Positions 19,544-28,866 of a DNA stretch of 64,000 nucleotides are shown piece after piece. Numbering within the stretch: position 1 is the stretch's first letter; every line of letters begins with the position of its first letter. The translations under genes and the position numbers were made by a program. This DNA comes from Caballeronia choica (lineage in GTDB: Bacteria; Pseudomonadota; Gammaproteobacteria; Burkholderiales; Burkholderiaceae): contig NZ_FCON02000012.1 in assembly GCF_001544535.1 (NCBI RefSeq), positions 55,532 through 119,531 of the forward strand, written 5' to 3'. The notes under the pieces are model-generated. The model was not told the DNA's origin. It ran no database searches and was given only the letters and a program-made list of their open reading frames with translations.

Positions 19544-19562
19544 GTGTGTCGACTCGACACAC
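19544..19562. promoter_or_regulatory. Palindrome copy 2, parS candidate
   Basis: GTGTGTCGACTCGACACAC, a perfect 9-bp inverted repeat around a central C; identical to the copy at 19412 apart from the central base. The two copies are 132 bp apart from start to start, about 1.4 kb downstream of parB. Confidence 0.5.
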
Positions 19563-21412
19563 GTTCGCTGGAGCGAGTCAGATACGCGGGCCATTACTGC
19601 GAGCATGCTTGCCCGGAACACAAACAGAAGGCGTTTCCCCGGACGTTGCGATACGGGCGTTCTGTCTGCTCCCCGATTCGCAGGCATTTTCTCCGACAGT
19701 TCGAATCGGCATCGAAATCAGCAAGAAGCGTGAGAGCGCCGGACAGTTGGCAGAGGCATGTACGCAAGGCACAGGCTGACAGGAATTCGGACCCGTATCG
19801 CCGAAGCGACGAAGCGGCCTTGCGCAAACGCTTGTACCCGGCGCGCCGCAACCTGCCTTACGAGCCGCATCGGCATGTGAGTACGCAAAGTGAGTCTGTT
19901 CGTCGATGTGGATCTGACTACTAGCACTCAACACCATACTTCGGTCCGCGACGCTCTACGATCGAATGTAACCATTCGCCCACCGGACCCATCCAACTCC
20001 TGACCCCGCGACCGACTCAATCGCGATTCATCGCCTCTGTTTGGGCGGGTGCGCGGATCCGCGACGTGGTAAATACCGTACGGCCTGTAAATTCGGCCGG
20101 CGCGCGGGGCTTCGGAGCAAATGGAACGGCTCTAAATTTTGGGCCAACATCTTGAGGGTTCCATCCAACGCAAAATACCTGCCTAGCTCGGAATAGCAGG
20201 AACCGACTCGGCGGAATCGATAGTCTCGTGCACGGAGCGCAGATGAAGGAAGTTGCCATCTCGCAAGCCAAGCAAACTGCCCGTTCCGGGCATAATAATT
20301 GCTTAAACGGTCTAGACGCCGACAAAGCTTGACCCGTTTATCGAGACTAATGGGAAGTCGGGAGGTGGAAGCCATTGCCCAACGTGCATACGCGCCTTGC
20401 ACCTCGGCTTTGGGTACCGCACCGCGATAGCCAAAGCCCCGAAAAAAGAACGATGCACCTGACCGATTGCTGGATGAACGACCTCGACGAGACGTGAAAC
20501 ATCGGTATCCGCAGCGAAGAACTAAAAAATCAATTTAAAACAGTTAGTTACGCGAGAAAACTCACTTTGTTTCACGAAACAACGGCACAAAAACAAGACA
20601 GCAATCGGTGTTCGTCTATCGCCGACACCCCTATATCCAAAAGCACCGCTACAGCCAAAAAATGTAGCGGACAACACGTAAAACGTAGCGACTGCAATGC
20701 TCCCGCCAGACGCTCGTCGTATTGCGCAATAGCGTGAGACAAACACATGCGTCCTGAAACGAAGTTCAACCGCATGCCAACCGAACAGGTCCGTTGAATG
20801 CTGCGTCAGCGCCCGGCTTGGCGGACGCATACACTCGGTCGGCAAGCGAAAGTATGCTGATACCAGCCGATTAGAACCGCGGAGCGATTTGACAGCCGTC
20901 AGACGAACTCGCCGTTTGAAGCGCCAGGAAACCCACTATCGCTGCTAAACACGCAGCGGCGGTAGTTCGGTCGACGTCGAGGCGATCGCGCCGTGGAGCG
21001 CGTGGCCAATCAAAAAAATTTGGAACGCAGGGTACGGCGCCGCAAAACCATTCGTCGCCTACCCGATTGCAGAAATACCCATTGCGGAGGCTTGTAACGC
21101 GGTTCGGGGATGGCTCCCCTTACTCGAGTCGCACGAGCGGCTTGTAGAGCCTCCTGTGCGGTTGTCCATTTTTTTGGGCTGCCCCTGGGAGTATTTCAGC
21201 AAACCTGCCAAGCGGAAATGCTGAACCTCGTTGCGGAAAACCTATTAACTCCCGCTCGCTGCGGGGTAAAGCGTTAGCCACGGCGCATCGGCAGTTCGTG
21301 CCGTGCCAGTTACCTATCTCAACGGCAGTGGCAAATGTCCCCAGCGGGCGGCGTTTTCACACTGTCATAGCTCACCACCGCGGCGATTCACAAAAATCGC
21401 CGAAGCCCACCA

Positions 21413-21781
21413 TCAGTTGTCTTCAGAGAACAGGCTGCCCTGCGAGCTAGCCGCTGGTCGTCGAGCACTCGCCCGTGCCGTCACCAAAAACTCGCCTCGA
21501 TCCTTCCCGATGATCCAGCGCGGTGCTCGCCCTCGACCGCTCCAGGTCGCACCCGTGACAGGATCGCGATACTTCACGAGGCTTTCCGGCTCGCCGGAAT
21601 CAGAAACGGCAGGCGCCTTGCGGCCAACCAGTTCGTGCAGAGTGATCTTGTACTCGCGCATCTTTTGCACGATTTCAATTAGCGCAAGCCGCGTTTCTTT
21701 TTCTCGCGCTTCGGCCAACTGCTTTTCAAGTGCGTTGTGTTGTGCCAGCAGTTCGGCGACGTGAGGACTTGTATATGCCAT
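21413..21781 (-). CDS. H-NS family nucleoid-associated protein
   Basis: A 122-residue H-NS/StpA/BpH3-type protein. The N-terminal half is a coiled coil for oligomerisation (about residues 8-45, rich in Glu, Lys and Leu). The C-terminal DNA-binding domain holds YRDPVTGATWSGRGRAPRWI, the Burkholderiales version of the H-NS AT-hook-like motif. It silences AT-rich, often foreign DNA. It stands alone next to the gene-poor region; such copies are common on secondary replicons, where they limit the cost of the extra DNA. A short acidic tail (SQGSLFSEDN) ends the protein. Confidence 0.88.
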   Translation of the reverse strand: MAYTSPHVAELLAQHNALEKQLAEAREKETRLALIEIVQKMREYKITLHELVGRKAPAVSDSGEPESLVKYRDPVTGATWSGRGRAPRWIIGKDRGEFLVTARASARRPAASSQGSLFSEDN

Positions 21782-22447
21782 CGGTATCGAAAGTTTGATC
21801 GTTTGGGAGTCTTGCGCGCCGGGAGTCTTAGTTCTTTACGCATATCGACTTGACGCGCACACGATCAATTCTAACCGCCAAAGTGCCGCGCTTAACAGTC
21901 GATGCGAGAGCGCGGGAAGTATGCTTCGCGACGCCGTCGCCACTGACAATGCCCGCCGTAGACACAGCGGCCGAACACACTGAGTTCTTCGATGCCCGCC
22001 CGCCGTCGTAAAGCTTTGCATATAGACCAGCCACACGCTGCCTGCCGACATCGTGGCGAGGCAAACGCGCGCCCTCGATCGATGCCGACGAGATGTAAAA
22101 GCAGGAGCAATCGTCCTCGCCCATGCCCCCGAGGAGCCCTTCCTTTGGATGGCGCGACTCCCTCGATATAGCGGGTGTTGCCCCAGGGCCAATGATCGCA
22201 CCATTCACAACGTCGGATGTCGATTGCAGCAGCCGACCAGGCAAGCGTGTCGACTTCGCGCCGCAGATGCGCGTCGCTCGGTCAGTCGAAGCGAAGTTTG
22301 TCGTCGCATGTCCGACCGTTGGCACCTGCGAGGTATCGCACATCTTATGCATCAGACACCGCCCCGGCGGTCCCCGCGCCGCGCTGCTAGTGGCCACGCA
22401 TCGCGGACTTACCGGCGCGGCTGCCTTGCCATCTCCTGGAGACCCAG
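21782..22447. other. Non-coding gap between H-NS and sigma-like gene
   Basis: About 670 bp. Frames exist on both strands, one on the reverse strand running over 200 codons, but none resembles a known family or has a convincing ribosome site. It should hold the promoters of the two divergent genes. Confidence 0.45.
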
Positions 22448-23323
22448 ATGATGCCATTGACGATCCAACGTCTCGACGATGACGCCCACTGCCCCGAACT
22501 CGTCGACTTGTGGCGCCGCCGGTCGCAGCTTTCGAAGCAGGAGACGGCGGCGCTCTATGATGCGGTGAAGCGCGCGCTTCATGCCTACCACCCGCCGGAG
22601 CTCCGATGCCTGCGCGACGACAAGGACGAACTCGTCGCCCAGTTCATTTTTCTCAAGGTGCTGCGGCTCGCGTCGAACCGGGCAGAATCGCGGTGCTCGG
22701 CGGAAAGCGCGCCCTCCAGCTTCTATGCAATCCGCGCCTATTTCCGGCGCTTCCTGATCGATTGCCTGCGCAGCGCCGACCACCAGCGCCATGTATCGAT
22801 GGAAACCGAGGCGATCAGGCATGAGGTGGAAAGGCTGGCGCATCCGGGTTCGGACCCGGTCGAATCGGTACTGATGCAACACGGACTGAGCGAATCCAGC
22901 GTGCGCCGCGCCGCGCACGCTTTCGTCCAGGCGCTCGATGACGTCGACCGCATCATCCTGGCCGGCAGCATCGGACGGTGCTCGGACGAGAAGGGCAGTC
23001 TTGCCGCGCTGGCGGCGGCGCATCGCGTGTCGTCGTGCCACTATCGCGCGATCAGGCTTGGCGTCAAGGTCAAAAAGACCGCGTCGGCCGAAGACTATGC
23101 GCAAAGCAAGATCGGGCGCTGGCTCGTCGACGTGCTTGGCATCGACATCGGCCCCGACAACGACGACGCCATTCTGCTCGTGCTCAACTTGCTGGCGGAG
23201 GAGTCGAACCAGATCGCGCTCCGGCCGGCGCCGGCCCTGCGGAGCATGGAACGCGATCCCCGGATCACCCGGCCAAAAGCGGTGGAAATTCACGAGATCA
23301 CAGACGAATGCGCGCAAGCATGA
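22448..23323 (+). CDS. Divergent sigma-70-like protein (tentative)
   Basis: A 291-residue protein that I do not recognise with certainty. The N-terminal half looks like sigma region 2: DELVAQFIFLKVLRLAS, then SFYAIRAYFRRFLIDCLR, compared with the DxxQExFLKVWR and FRAWLYxIARNxxxDxxR patterns of ECF sigma factors. A later part (about 160-210, LDDVDRIILAGSIG to VSSCHYRAIRLGVKVKK) could be region 4 with its helix-turn-helix. GGAG lies about 8 bp before the start. It converges on the protease gene (12 bp between stops) and may control the kinase-protease cluster. A non-sigma helical regulator is the alternative. Confidence 0.45.
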   Translation: MMPLTIQRLDDDAHCPELVDLWRRRSQLSKQETAALYDAVKRALHAYHPPELRCLRDDKDELVAQFIFLKVLRLASNRAESRCSAESAPSSFYAIRAYFRRFLIDCLRSADHQRHVSMETEAIRHEVERLAHPGSDPVESVLMQHGLSESSVRRAAHAFVQALDDVDRIILAGSIGRCSDEKGSLAALAAAHRVSSCHYRAIRLGVKVKKTASAEDYAQSKIGRWLVDVLGIDIGPDNDDAILLVLNLLAEESNQIALRPAPALRSMERDPRITRPKAVEIHEITDECAQA

Positions 23324-23335
23324 ACGCGCGCCTTA

Positions 23336-24046
23336 TCACCGCGCCTGCGCGCACTGCACGAGCGAGGCCATCGTCGAGAGCTGCTCGCTTCTGGACCCGC
23401 CAGCCTGGGCTCTGAGCCGCAACGACATCGATTCGATGCCATGGGCCTTCAGGAAACCGGCGATCTCCTTGCTCCGCACCGCGACGCTCAGATCGGGTCT
23501 CGTCACATAGCGCCCGATGACCATCCCCTGCAGTGCGCCCCGCGTATCGATCACGGGGCCACCGCTGTTGCCTTCATACAGACGCGCGCGAATCACGAGC
23601 AAGGGACGCCCGTCGCGCCACGTCGTGCCGTCGATGAAACCCTGGGTGAGCACCGGCACGCGCGGCGTGGATGGCGTGAGGCCGAAGCCGATCGTGTAGA
23701 TGACCGCCTGGCCCGCTTTCAGGGGAACGGCGGGCGGCATGGCGGCAAAATCCACCATTCGCTTTGTCGAGAGGAGGGCGATGTCCAACTGGTCGTCCAC
23801 TGCGACGAGCCTGGCAGCGAGCGGCGGTGCGTTGCCGGGCCATATTTCGATTTTCTGGCAGCCTCGCACCACGTGCGCGCTCGTGAGCATGTAACCATCC
23901 CGGGACACGATGAATGCCGTGCCGCTGCGCAGGAGTGTCGTGTCTGCCGGACTGGCCGGCCTGGCGCTCGCGGCTACCCCATGCCGTGCCGTCGAGCACG
24001 CCATGAAGGCCGCCATGACGAGCGCGAGCAGGCGGTTCGCGGTCAT
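23336..24046 (-). CDS. Secreted trypsin-like serine protease (HtrA-like core, no PDZ)
   Basis: A 236-residue exported protease: signal peptide (about residues 1-26, ending GVAAS), then a chymotrypsin-fold domain with the full triad His58 (TSAHVV), Asp88 (DQLDIALL) and Ser161 (GNSGGPV). No PDZ domain follows, unlike DegP, so it is a short HtrA-like or trypsin_2 protein that should work in the periplasm. The start at 24046 gives the signal peptide; the frame runs further upstream into the neighbouring gene. It is 5 bp from the lipoprotein gene, so the two are surely co-transcribed, with the membrane kinase upstream. Confidence 0.82.
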   Translation of the reverse strand: MTANRLLALVMAAFMACSTARHGVAASARPASPADTTLLRSGTAFIVSRDGYMLTSAHVVRGCQKIEIWPGNAPPLAARLVAVDDQLDIALLSTKRMVDFAAMPPAVPLKAGQAVIYTIGFGLTPSTPRVPVLTQGFIDGTTWRDGRPLLVIRARLYEGNSGGPVIDTRGALQGMVIGRYVTRPDLSVAVRSKEIAGFLKAHGIESMSLRLRAQAGGSRSEQLSTMASLVQCAQAR

Positions 24047-24051
24047 CGATG

Positions 24052-24540
24052 CTAGGCGTGCACGATCTTCCACTTGCCGTCGGTATCGCGGCACGCGCGC
24101 GATTGCTCCGTGCGGGTGGTGCCGTCCTTCGTGTAGCTCTCGTTGAAGTCGCGGCACACTTGAGCGTTCGCAGTCTTCGTGTATCCGCTGAGAGGTTTGA
24201 TCGCGCCGGAATTGCCGGTCTCCGGGTTGCGCCACTCGCGCGCGACATCACGGCGCGACTCCAGCGATGCGGCGAGTGCCGCGTCGCGCATCCTGCGGTC
24301 GCGCTCGTCGAGTTGCGCGCCGATCGCGCCGCCAATCAACCCGCCGGCCAACGCGCCGACGATCGTCGCGCCTGCGTTGCCATGTGTCGTGGCGGCGCCT
24401 GCCACGCCGCCCAGCAGCGCGCCGAGCGTCGCGCCTCCCACGGTCTTTCCATTGTCGCCAAATGTTCCGTCGCTCGCACAGCCGGCGATGAGCGCCGACG
24501 CACAAAGCGCGCTGGCGATGGTCGATGAACGCATGATCAT
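24052..24540 (-). CDS. Glycine-zipper outer-membrane lipoprotein
   Basis: A 162-residue lipoprotein with lipobox ALIAGC, then two glycine-zipper helices (GKTVGGATLGALLGGVAGAA and GATIVGALAGGLIGGAIGAQL) like the 17-kDa surface antigen/SlyB-type family. The C-terminal part (VCRDFNESYTKDGTTRTEQS, then CRDTDGKWKIV) is the surface-antigen domain with two cysteines. Met at 24540 or 24534 can start it. It lies between the kinase gene (57-bp gap) and the protease gene (5-bp gap). It probably sits in the outer membrane and could be a sensor or target of the protease and kinase. Confidence 0.82.
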   Translation of the reverse strand: MIMRSSTIASALCASALIAGCASDGTFGDNGKTVGGATLGALLGGVAGAATTHGNAGATIVGALAGGLIGGAIGAQLDERDRRMRDAALAASLESRRDVAREWRNPETGNSGAIKPLSGYTKTANAQVCRDFNESYTKDGTTRTEQSRACRDTDGKWKIVHA

Positions 24541-24597
24541 TTTGTGTCCCTTTCCTGAAATGCCGGCGCGCCGAAACGTGTTTCGATCGCGCCGTTC

Positions 24598-26466
24598 CTA
24601 CATGGCCCAGATGCCGCGTCTGCCACTGCGCGCTTCGTTTTCTGCTGCTACATATGCGCCGGGAGCGCCCGCTCTCGATCGCGCCCAGCCGTTGCGCACA
24701 GCTCGCTCTGCTATATCCTCCCCTCGCAAAAGACATTGATATGCGTCGTCGGTGCGGGTGTGGCATACGAGCCGCCCGCCCCGCGCGTTGATGTATCGCC
24801 TGAGCGCCTCGGCCTGCGCGCCGTCCTCGCCGCGAATGGCATAGAGGTTGACGACGTGGCCCGCGACGACGAGGGCGCTGGAGTCAAGCACCACCGTCAC
24901 GCGTCCTTCGAGCCCGGGCTTTTCCTGTGCCGGCGGGGTCTTTTTCTCTTCCGCGACGCTCGCTGCCGGGGGCGTTACGCGAGTGGTGTTTTTCGGCGCC
25001 GGCGTGGCGGGCGGCTGCGGCGGCGGCTCGGAGGCTTGTTGCTGCGGCGGTTCGGAAGTGTGTTGCGGTGGCGTTTCCGAGGCTCGCTGCGGCGGTGATC
25101 CGGACGCTCCTTGCGACGGCAGTTCGGACGCGGCCGGCGGCCTGGCGGGAGCAGGCGTCTCGACTATCGTGCGTTGAGCCGGGATCGGCGACACCGTCTG
25201 CTGCTCCTGATGCGTGGAGTGCCAGTACCGCCATCCTGCTCCGCCGGCCGCGACGACAACCAGACCGAGCGCCGCGAGCCCCGCGATCATCGGCTTGCCC
25301 ATGCGCGCCGCTGTGCTTGCGGGAGTTTGGCTCGCGCCTGGCGTCGCGCGCCCGGGTGCTTGCTGGGTCGGCGCCTTGCCGACATCGTTCCGAGCAGCCA
25401 CAGATGCACGCGCAGACGCAGACGGAGCCACAGGCGCAGGCGCTTCAGTCTCGAACGACATCCGCGACGATGTCGCGCTGGCGGCCTTCGTCACGCCGAG
25501 TTCGTCGGCGAATGCTTCGATGCTCTGAGGACGGTCGGCGGGCATGATGCCCAATGCGTGATCGACCGCGCCCAGGAAGCGTTCCGAATACCAGCCGGCC
25601 GCGGCTTCGACCAGCGGCACATAGGTATCGTTGACGATGCGGCCGACCGAGGCCGGCGGCGTCGTCCCACGAATCGCACAATAGATCGTGGCCGCGAGGG
25701 CGTAGACGTCGGTCCAGGGCCCTTGATTCAGGGACACCACTTGCGCGTACTGCTCGACAGGCGCGTAGCCCGTTTTCAGAATGACGGTGAGCGCCTGCGT
25801 CAGGTCGCCGATGATCTGGCGGGCCGCGCCGAAATCGAGCAGCACCGGGCGGCCACTGTCCTTGAGAATAATGATGTTGTCCGGCGAGATATCGCGATGA
25901 AAGCACTGCGCGCGATGCAGCGCGCCGAGCGCATCGACGAGCGGGCCGAGCAGGTTCAGCAGCAGCGCTTCCGAGGGCGGCGCGGGCATCTGGCGCAGGG
26001 CGTCCTTGAGCGTCGTGCCCTCGTAATACGGCATCACCATATATGCCGTGCTGTTGGCTTCCCAGAATCGATGGACCTTGACGAGGGCCGGGTGGTCGAA
26101 CTGGGCGAGCATTCGCGCTTCGTTGACGAAGCTCTTCAAGCCCGCCACGAAGGCTTCCTCGTGACGCTCCGAGCGCACCGTCACCTCCGAGTGCCCGTGA
26201 CGCGAGGCAAGCGAGGCCGGCATGTATTCCTTGAGCGCGACGTTGCGCCGGAGTTGAGTGTCCCAGGCGAGATAGACGATGCCGAAGCCGCCTTCGCCGA
26301 TCAATCCGAGAATCTCGAATTCCGCAAGCCGGGTGCCCACCGGCAAGGCGTTCGGCGCCTCGTCGACGATGGCGCGGGGGCGCGTCGCCACGTCCGCGTC
26401 GCTCCCCTGCTCAGTCGAAAGGGGAGACCGGCTTAACCGCACGGTCTTGTCGTCAAAACTGTTCAT
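24598..26466 (-). CDS. Membrane Ser/Thr kinase with C-terminal nuclease-like domain
   Basis: A 622-residue eukaryotic-type Ser/Thr kinase. The kinase domain (about 48-325) has the glycine loop GEGGFGIVYL, Lys79 in VALKEY, the catalytic loop HRDISPDN (190-197) and DFG (211-213), all intact. One membrane helix (about 393-412) follows, then a long Pro/Gln-rich linker (425-525) with PPQ-type repeats, and a periplasmic SNase-like domain (about 530-622, ending AENEARSGRRGIWAM). The nuclease active-site residues look incomplete, so it may bind rather than cut. It heads the leftward operon with the lipoprotein and protease. Confidence 0.85.
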   Translation of the reverse strand: MNSFDDKTVRLSRSPLSTEQGSDADVATRPRAIVDEAPNALPVGTRLAEFEILGLIGEGGFGIVYLAWDTQLRRNVALKEYMPASLASRHGHSEVTVRSERHEEAFVAGLKSFVNEARMLAQFDHPALVKVHRFWEANSTAYMVMPYYEGTTLKDALRQMPAPPSEALLLNLLGPLVDALGALHRAQCFHRDISPDNIIILKDSGRPVLLDFGAARQIIGDLTQALTVILKTGYAPVEQYAQVVSLNQGPWTDVYALAATIYCAIRGTTPPASVGRIVNDTYVPLVEAAAGWYSERFLGAVDHALGIMPADRPQSIEAFADELGVTKAASATSSRMSFETEAPAPVAPSASARASVAARNDVGKAPTQQAPGRATPGASQTPASTAARMGKPMIAGLAALGLVVVAAGGAGWRYWHSTHQEQQTVSPIPAQRTIVETPAPARPPAASELPSQGASGSPPQRASETPPQHTSEPPQQQASEPPPQPPATPAPKNTTRVTPPAASVAEEKKTPPAQEKPGLEGRVTVVLDSSALVVAGHVVNLYAIRGEDGAQAEALRRYINARGGRLVCHTRTDDAYQCLLRGEDIAERAVRNGWARSRAGAPGAYVAAENEARSGRRGIWAM

Positions 26467-26965
26467 CGCAGGCGCTTGGGTTGGTCATCGAGGCTCGTCG
26501 TGGAGCGCTTGCGAATACTTCCATCGCATGACTCCCGGTCCTTTCCTTAGAACGAAGAGTGCGGCGGATTCTGAAGTCGGGGTCTTTTGTGCCTTGGCGT
26601 CGCACTGGCGAAGTGACGGCGGTGCCACATTCAGCCAGTGGCGCGAACTCGAGCGCGACCCTTGCCGGATAGCGTGCGAACTACGCCGACGCCACTCGAA
26701 GCGCTTTCAATATTTTTTCGGCTGTTCGTCTTGTTGATATGGCCCTAGGCCCTTTTAAAGAGCAGTCGCGGACAAGCGTCTTCCCCTTCCAAAACACACG
26801 CCAGGGAGAACCTATCGACGAACGCGCAACGGCGACTTTCGACGCGGTCTCCCGCATGCGCGAGGCGCGGCCATGACGTGGCGCGCAGTTATCGCGAGCG
26901 GCAGCGGATCAATTCAGGATCGTGCCGCCCGATCATTCTCAGGGTGGCCAGACAAGGGAGGGATC
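26467..26965. other. Non-coding gap upstream of the kinase
   Basis: About 500 bp between the leftward kinase gene and the rightward DUF2628 remnant. No family-like frame. It should carry the promoter of the kinase operon. Confidence 0.45.
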
Positions 26966-27172
26966 ATGACGCAATTCAAGGTATTCAAGCATCCGTCGGG
27001 CATGAGTGAGGCGGTCAAGTAGGGCTGGTCCTGGCCCGCGTTCTTCTTTACCTATGTCTGGGCCTTCGTGAAACAGCAGTGGCGTCTTGGATTCGGCCTG
27101 CCCGGCGGATTGTTCGCGCTTGTCGTGATCCTCGACGCCATAGGCATCTGGAGGGCGGGGTGGTCGAGGTGA
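26966..27172 (+). pseudogene. DUF2628-like gene with in-frame TAG stop
   Basis: Reading from the ATG at 26966 (GGGAGGG just upstream) gives MTQFKVFKHPSGMSEAVK, then TAG at 27020-27022, then GWSWPAFFFTYVWAFVKQQ and a hydrophobic end closing with TGA at 27170-27172. The two parts together match DUF2628 membrane proteins, in which a Gln (CAG) normally stands before GWSWPAFFF; a single C to T change explains the stop. The first 18 codons are too short to be useful alone. A sequencing error is the other explanation. Confidence 0.7.
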
Positions 27173-27276
27173 AGTGGAACATCCCGGGTCACGCGGAATC
27201 CTGATGCAACCCATCGCACGGAAACCCCGAATATTGATGGCATAAAATAGGCGCTCGCCCGTTCTCGTGCCGGTCA

Positions 27277-28032
27277 ATGCCGATCCACTATCTTCGCAGT
27301 CTCACTGCACGCCATCGCACCGGCGCGGCTAACCGCCGCCTCGGTTTCGCACTCGCGTTCGTCGCCGGAGCGGCGAACGCGGGCGGCTTCCTGGCGGTCG
27401 GGCAGTACACGTCGCACATGTCGGGCATCGTTTCCGCGCTCGCCGACAATCTCGCGATCGGCGAGACGATGCTGGTCGTCGGCGGATTGAGCGCGCTGGC
27501 GGCGTTCCTATGCGGCGCGGCGGTGTCGGCGATTCTCATCAACTGGGGCCGGCGCAGACAGGCCCACAGCGAATACGCGACGCCCCTATTGCTCGAAGCC
27601 GGCTTGCTGCTTTGCTTCGGGTTGCTTGGTTCGAATCTTGAGCATCATCGCGTGATGTTCATGCCGGCCACGGTCGGCCTGCTGTGCTTCGTGATGGGCC
27701 TGCAGAACGCAATGATCACCAAGATCTCGAAAGCCGAGATCCGCACGACCCATGTGACAGGACTTGTCACCGACATCGGCATCGAACTGGGCAAGCTTTT
27801 CTACTGGAATCTCGGCGCGGCGCAGGAAGGCGGCGACAAGGTGCGCGCCGACCGTGCCCGGCTGCGCCTGCTTTCATCGCTGCTCGGGATGTTTCTCGCC
27901 GGGGCCATCGTGGGCGCTTTCGGTTTCAAGCATGCCGGCTTCGTCGCGACGGTGCCGCTCGCCACGATCCTCGTCGCACTCGCGGTCGTGCCGGTTCTCG
28001 ACGATCTGCGCGGCAGGAGCATGCGCGTCTGA
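27277..28032 (+). CDS. DUF1275 (YoaK) membrane protein
   Basis: A 251-residue inner-membrane protein of the DUF1275/YoaK family with about six membrane helices. Family signatures are LAFVAGAANAGGFLAVGQYTSHMSG, with the GxYTxHMSG motif, and MGLQNAMITKISKAEIRTTHVTGLVTDIGIELG. The family is widespread but its function is unknown; transport has been suggested. It follows the broken DUF2628 gene by 104 bp and converges on the FNR-type gene. Confidence 0.85.
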   Translation: MPIHYLRSLTARHRTGAANRRLGFALAFVAGAANAGGFLAVGQYTSHMSGIVSALADNLAIGETMLVVGGLSALAAFLCGAAVSAILINWGRRRQAHSEYATPLLLEAGLLLCFGLLGSNLEHHRVMFMPATVGLLCFVMGLQNAMITKISKAEIRTTHVTGLVTDIGIELGKLFYWNLGAAQEGGDKVRADRARLRLLSSLLGMFLAGAIVGAFGFKHAGFVATVPLATILVALAVVPVLDDLRGRSMRV

Positions 28033-28089
28033 GCTGCACGAGGTGCGCGCGCCCTGGTCCATCGAAGCGCGTTTGTCAGCAGCGGGCGA

Positions 28090-28866
28090 CTACAGCCGCT
28101 CCAGTTGCTCGTGATCGAGGATGCGAATCTCCTTGCCGCGCGCGTCCACGATGCCCGCCTTTTGCAGTCTCGAGAACATGCGGCTCACCGTCTCGAGCTT
28201 GAGCCCCAGATAGCTGCCGATTTCCTCGCGGCTCATGCGCAGCACGAAGTTCGCCGGCGAGTAGCCGCGCGCCTTCAGCCGCTTCGACAAATTGAGCAGG
28301 AATGCGGCGACCCGCTGCTCGGCGGTCATCGTGCCGAGAAGCATCATGAGGCCCGACTCGCGCACGATTTCCCCGCTCATCAACCGGTGGATGTGATGCT
28401 GCATCGCCTTGACTTCGCGGCACAGCAGTTCGAGCAGGTCGAACGGAATGATGCACACCGTGCTGTCTTCCAGCGCGATGGCGTCGCTGCCATGACGATC
28501 GTCGAAGACACCATCGAGGCCGAGCGTGTCGCCCGGCAGGTGAAAGCCCGTCACCTGCTCCTGGCCGTCGCGATGCGTGAGCAGCGTCTTGAAGCAACCG
28601 GTGCGCACCGCGTAGATGCTGTGAAAGGGATCGCCCGCGCGATACAGCATCTTGCCGCGCCTGACGACCCGCGTCGAACCGATGATGGAGTCGAGCCGCG
28701 CGAACTCGACCGCCGACAAGTCCGCTGGCACGCAGACGCGCCGCATCGAGCAGCCGGAGCAGCGCGCGCCAGCCACGCACTTGCCGCCATTGGCTGCGAC
28801 GAGGGCGGTCCGCGCCACGGGAGGACACACCGACGTGGAAGTGGCACTGTCGATCGCGGATAGCAT
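28090..28866 (-). CDS. fnr: FNR-type oxygen-sensing Crp/Fnr regulator
   Basis: A 258-residue Crp/Fnr regulator. Cys36, Cys39 and Cys45 have exactly the CxxC-x5-C spacing of Escherichia coli FNR, and Cys138 in STVCIIPF is the fourth ligand, so a [4Fe-4S] oxygen sensor is expected. The recognition helix EEIGSYLGLKLETVSRMFSR has the E-xx-SR pattern that reads TTGAT-N4-ATCAA sites. Such a box lies upstream of the universal stress gene at 33808. It would activate the neighbouring low-oxygen genes. Extra cysteines at 14 and 30 lie before the cluster motif. Confidence 0.88.
   Translation of the reverse strand: MLSAIDSATSTSVCPPVARTALVAANGGKCVAGARCSGCSMRRVCVPADLSAVEFARLDSIIGSTRVVRRGKMLYRAGDPFHSIYAVRTGCFKTLLTHRDGQEQVTGFHLPGDTLGLDGVFDDRHGSDAIALEDSTVCIIPFDLLELLCREVKAMQHHIHRLMSGEIVRESGLMMLLGTMTAEQRVAAFLLNLSKRLKARGYSPANFVLRMSREEIGSYLGLKLETVSRMFSRLQKAGIVDARGKEIRILDHEQLERL

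Larger units (their letters stand above)
18192..21412. other. Gene-poor region beside the partition genes
   Basis: About 3.2 kb without a frame that resembles any protein family; frames are short, overlap on both strands and lack ribosome sites. Base composition looks less GC-rich than the flanking genes. The only clear structures are two 19-bp palindromes (19412-19430 and 19544-19562), with a degenerate copy TGTCGAGTC at 18252-18260. The end near 21100-21260 has several short hairpins. It may be the centromere and spacer of the replicon, or decayed genes beyond recognition. Confidence 0.6.

Noticed and set aside
21828-22457. 209-codon reverse frame between the H-NS and sigma-like genes
   Set aside because: It overlaps the start of the sigma-like gene, and its forward-strand counterpart looks equally plausible; no family was recognised.
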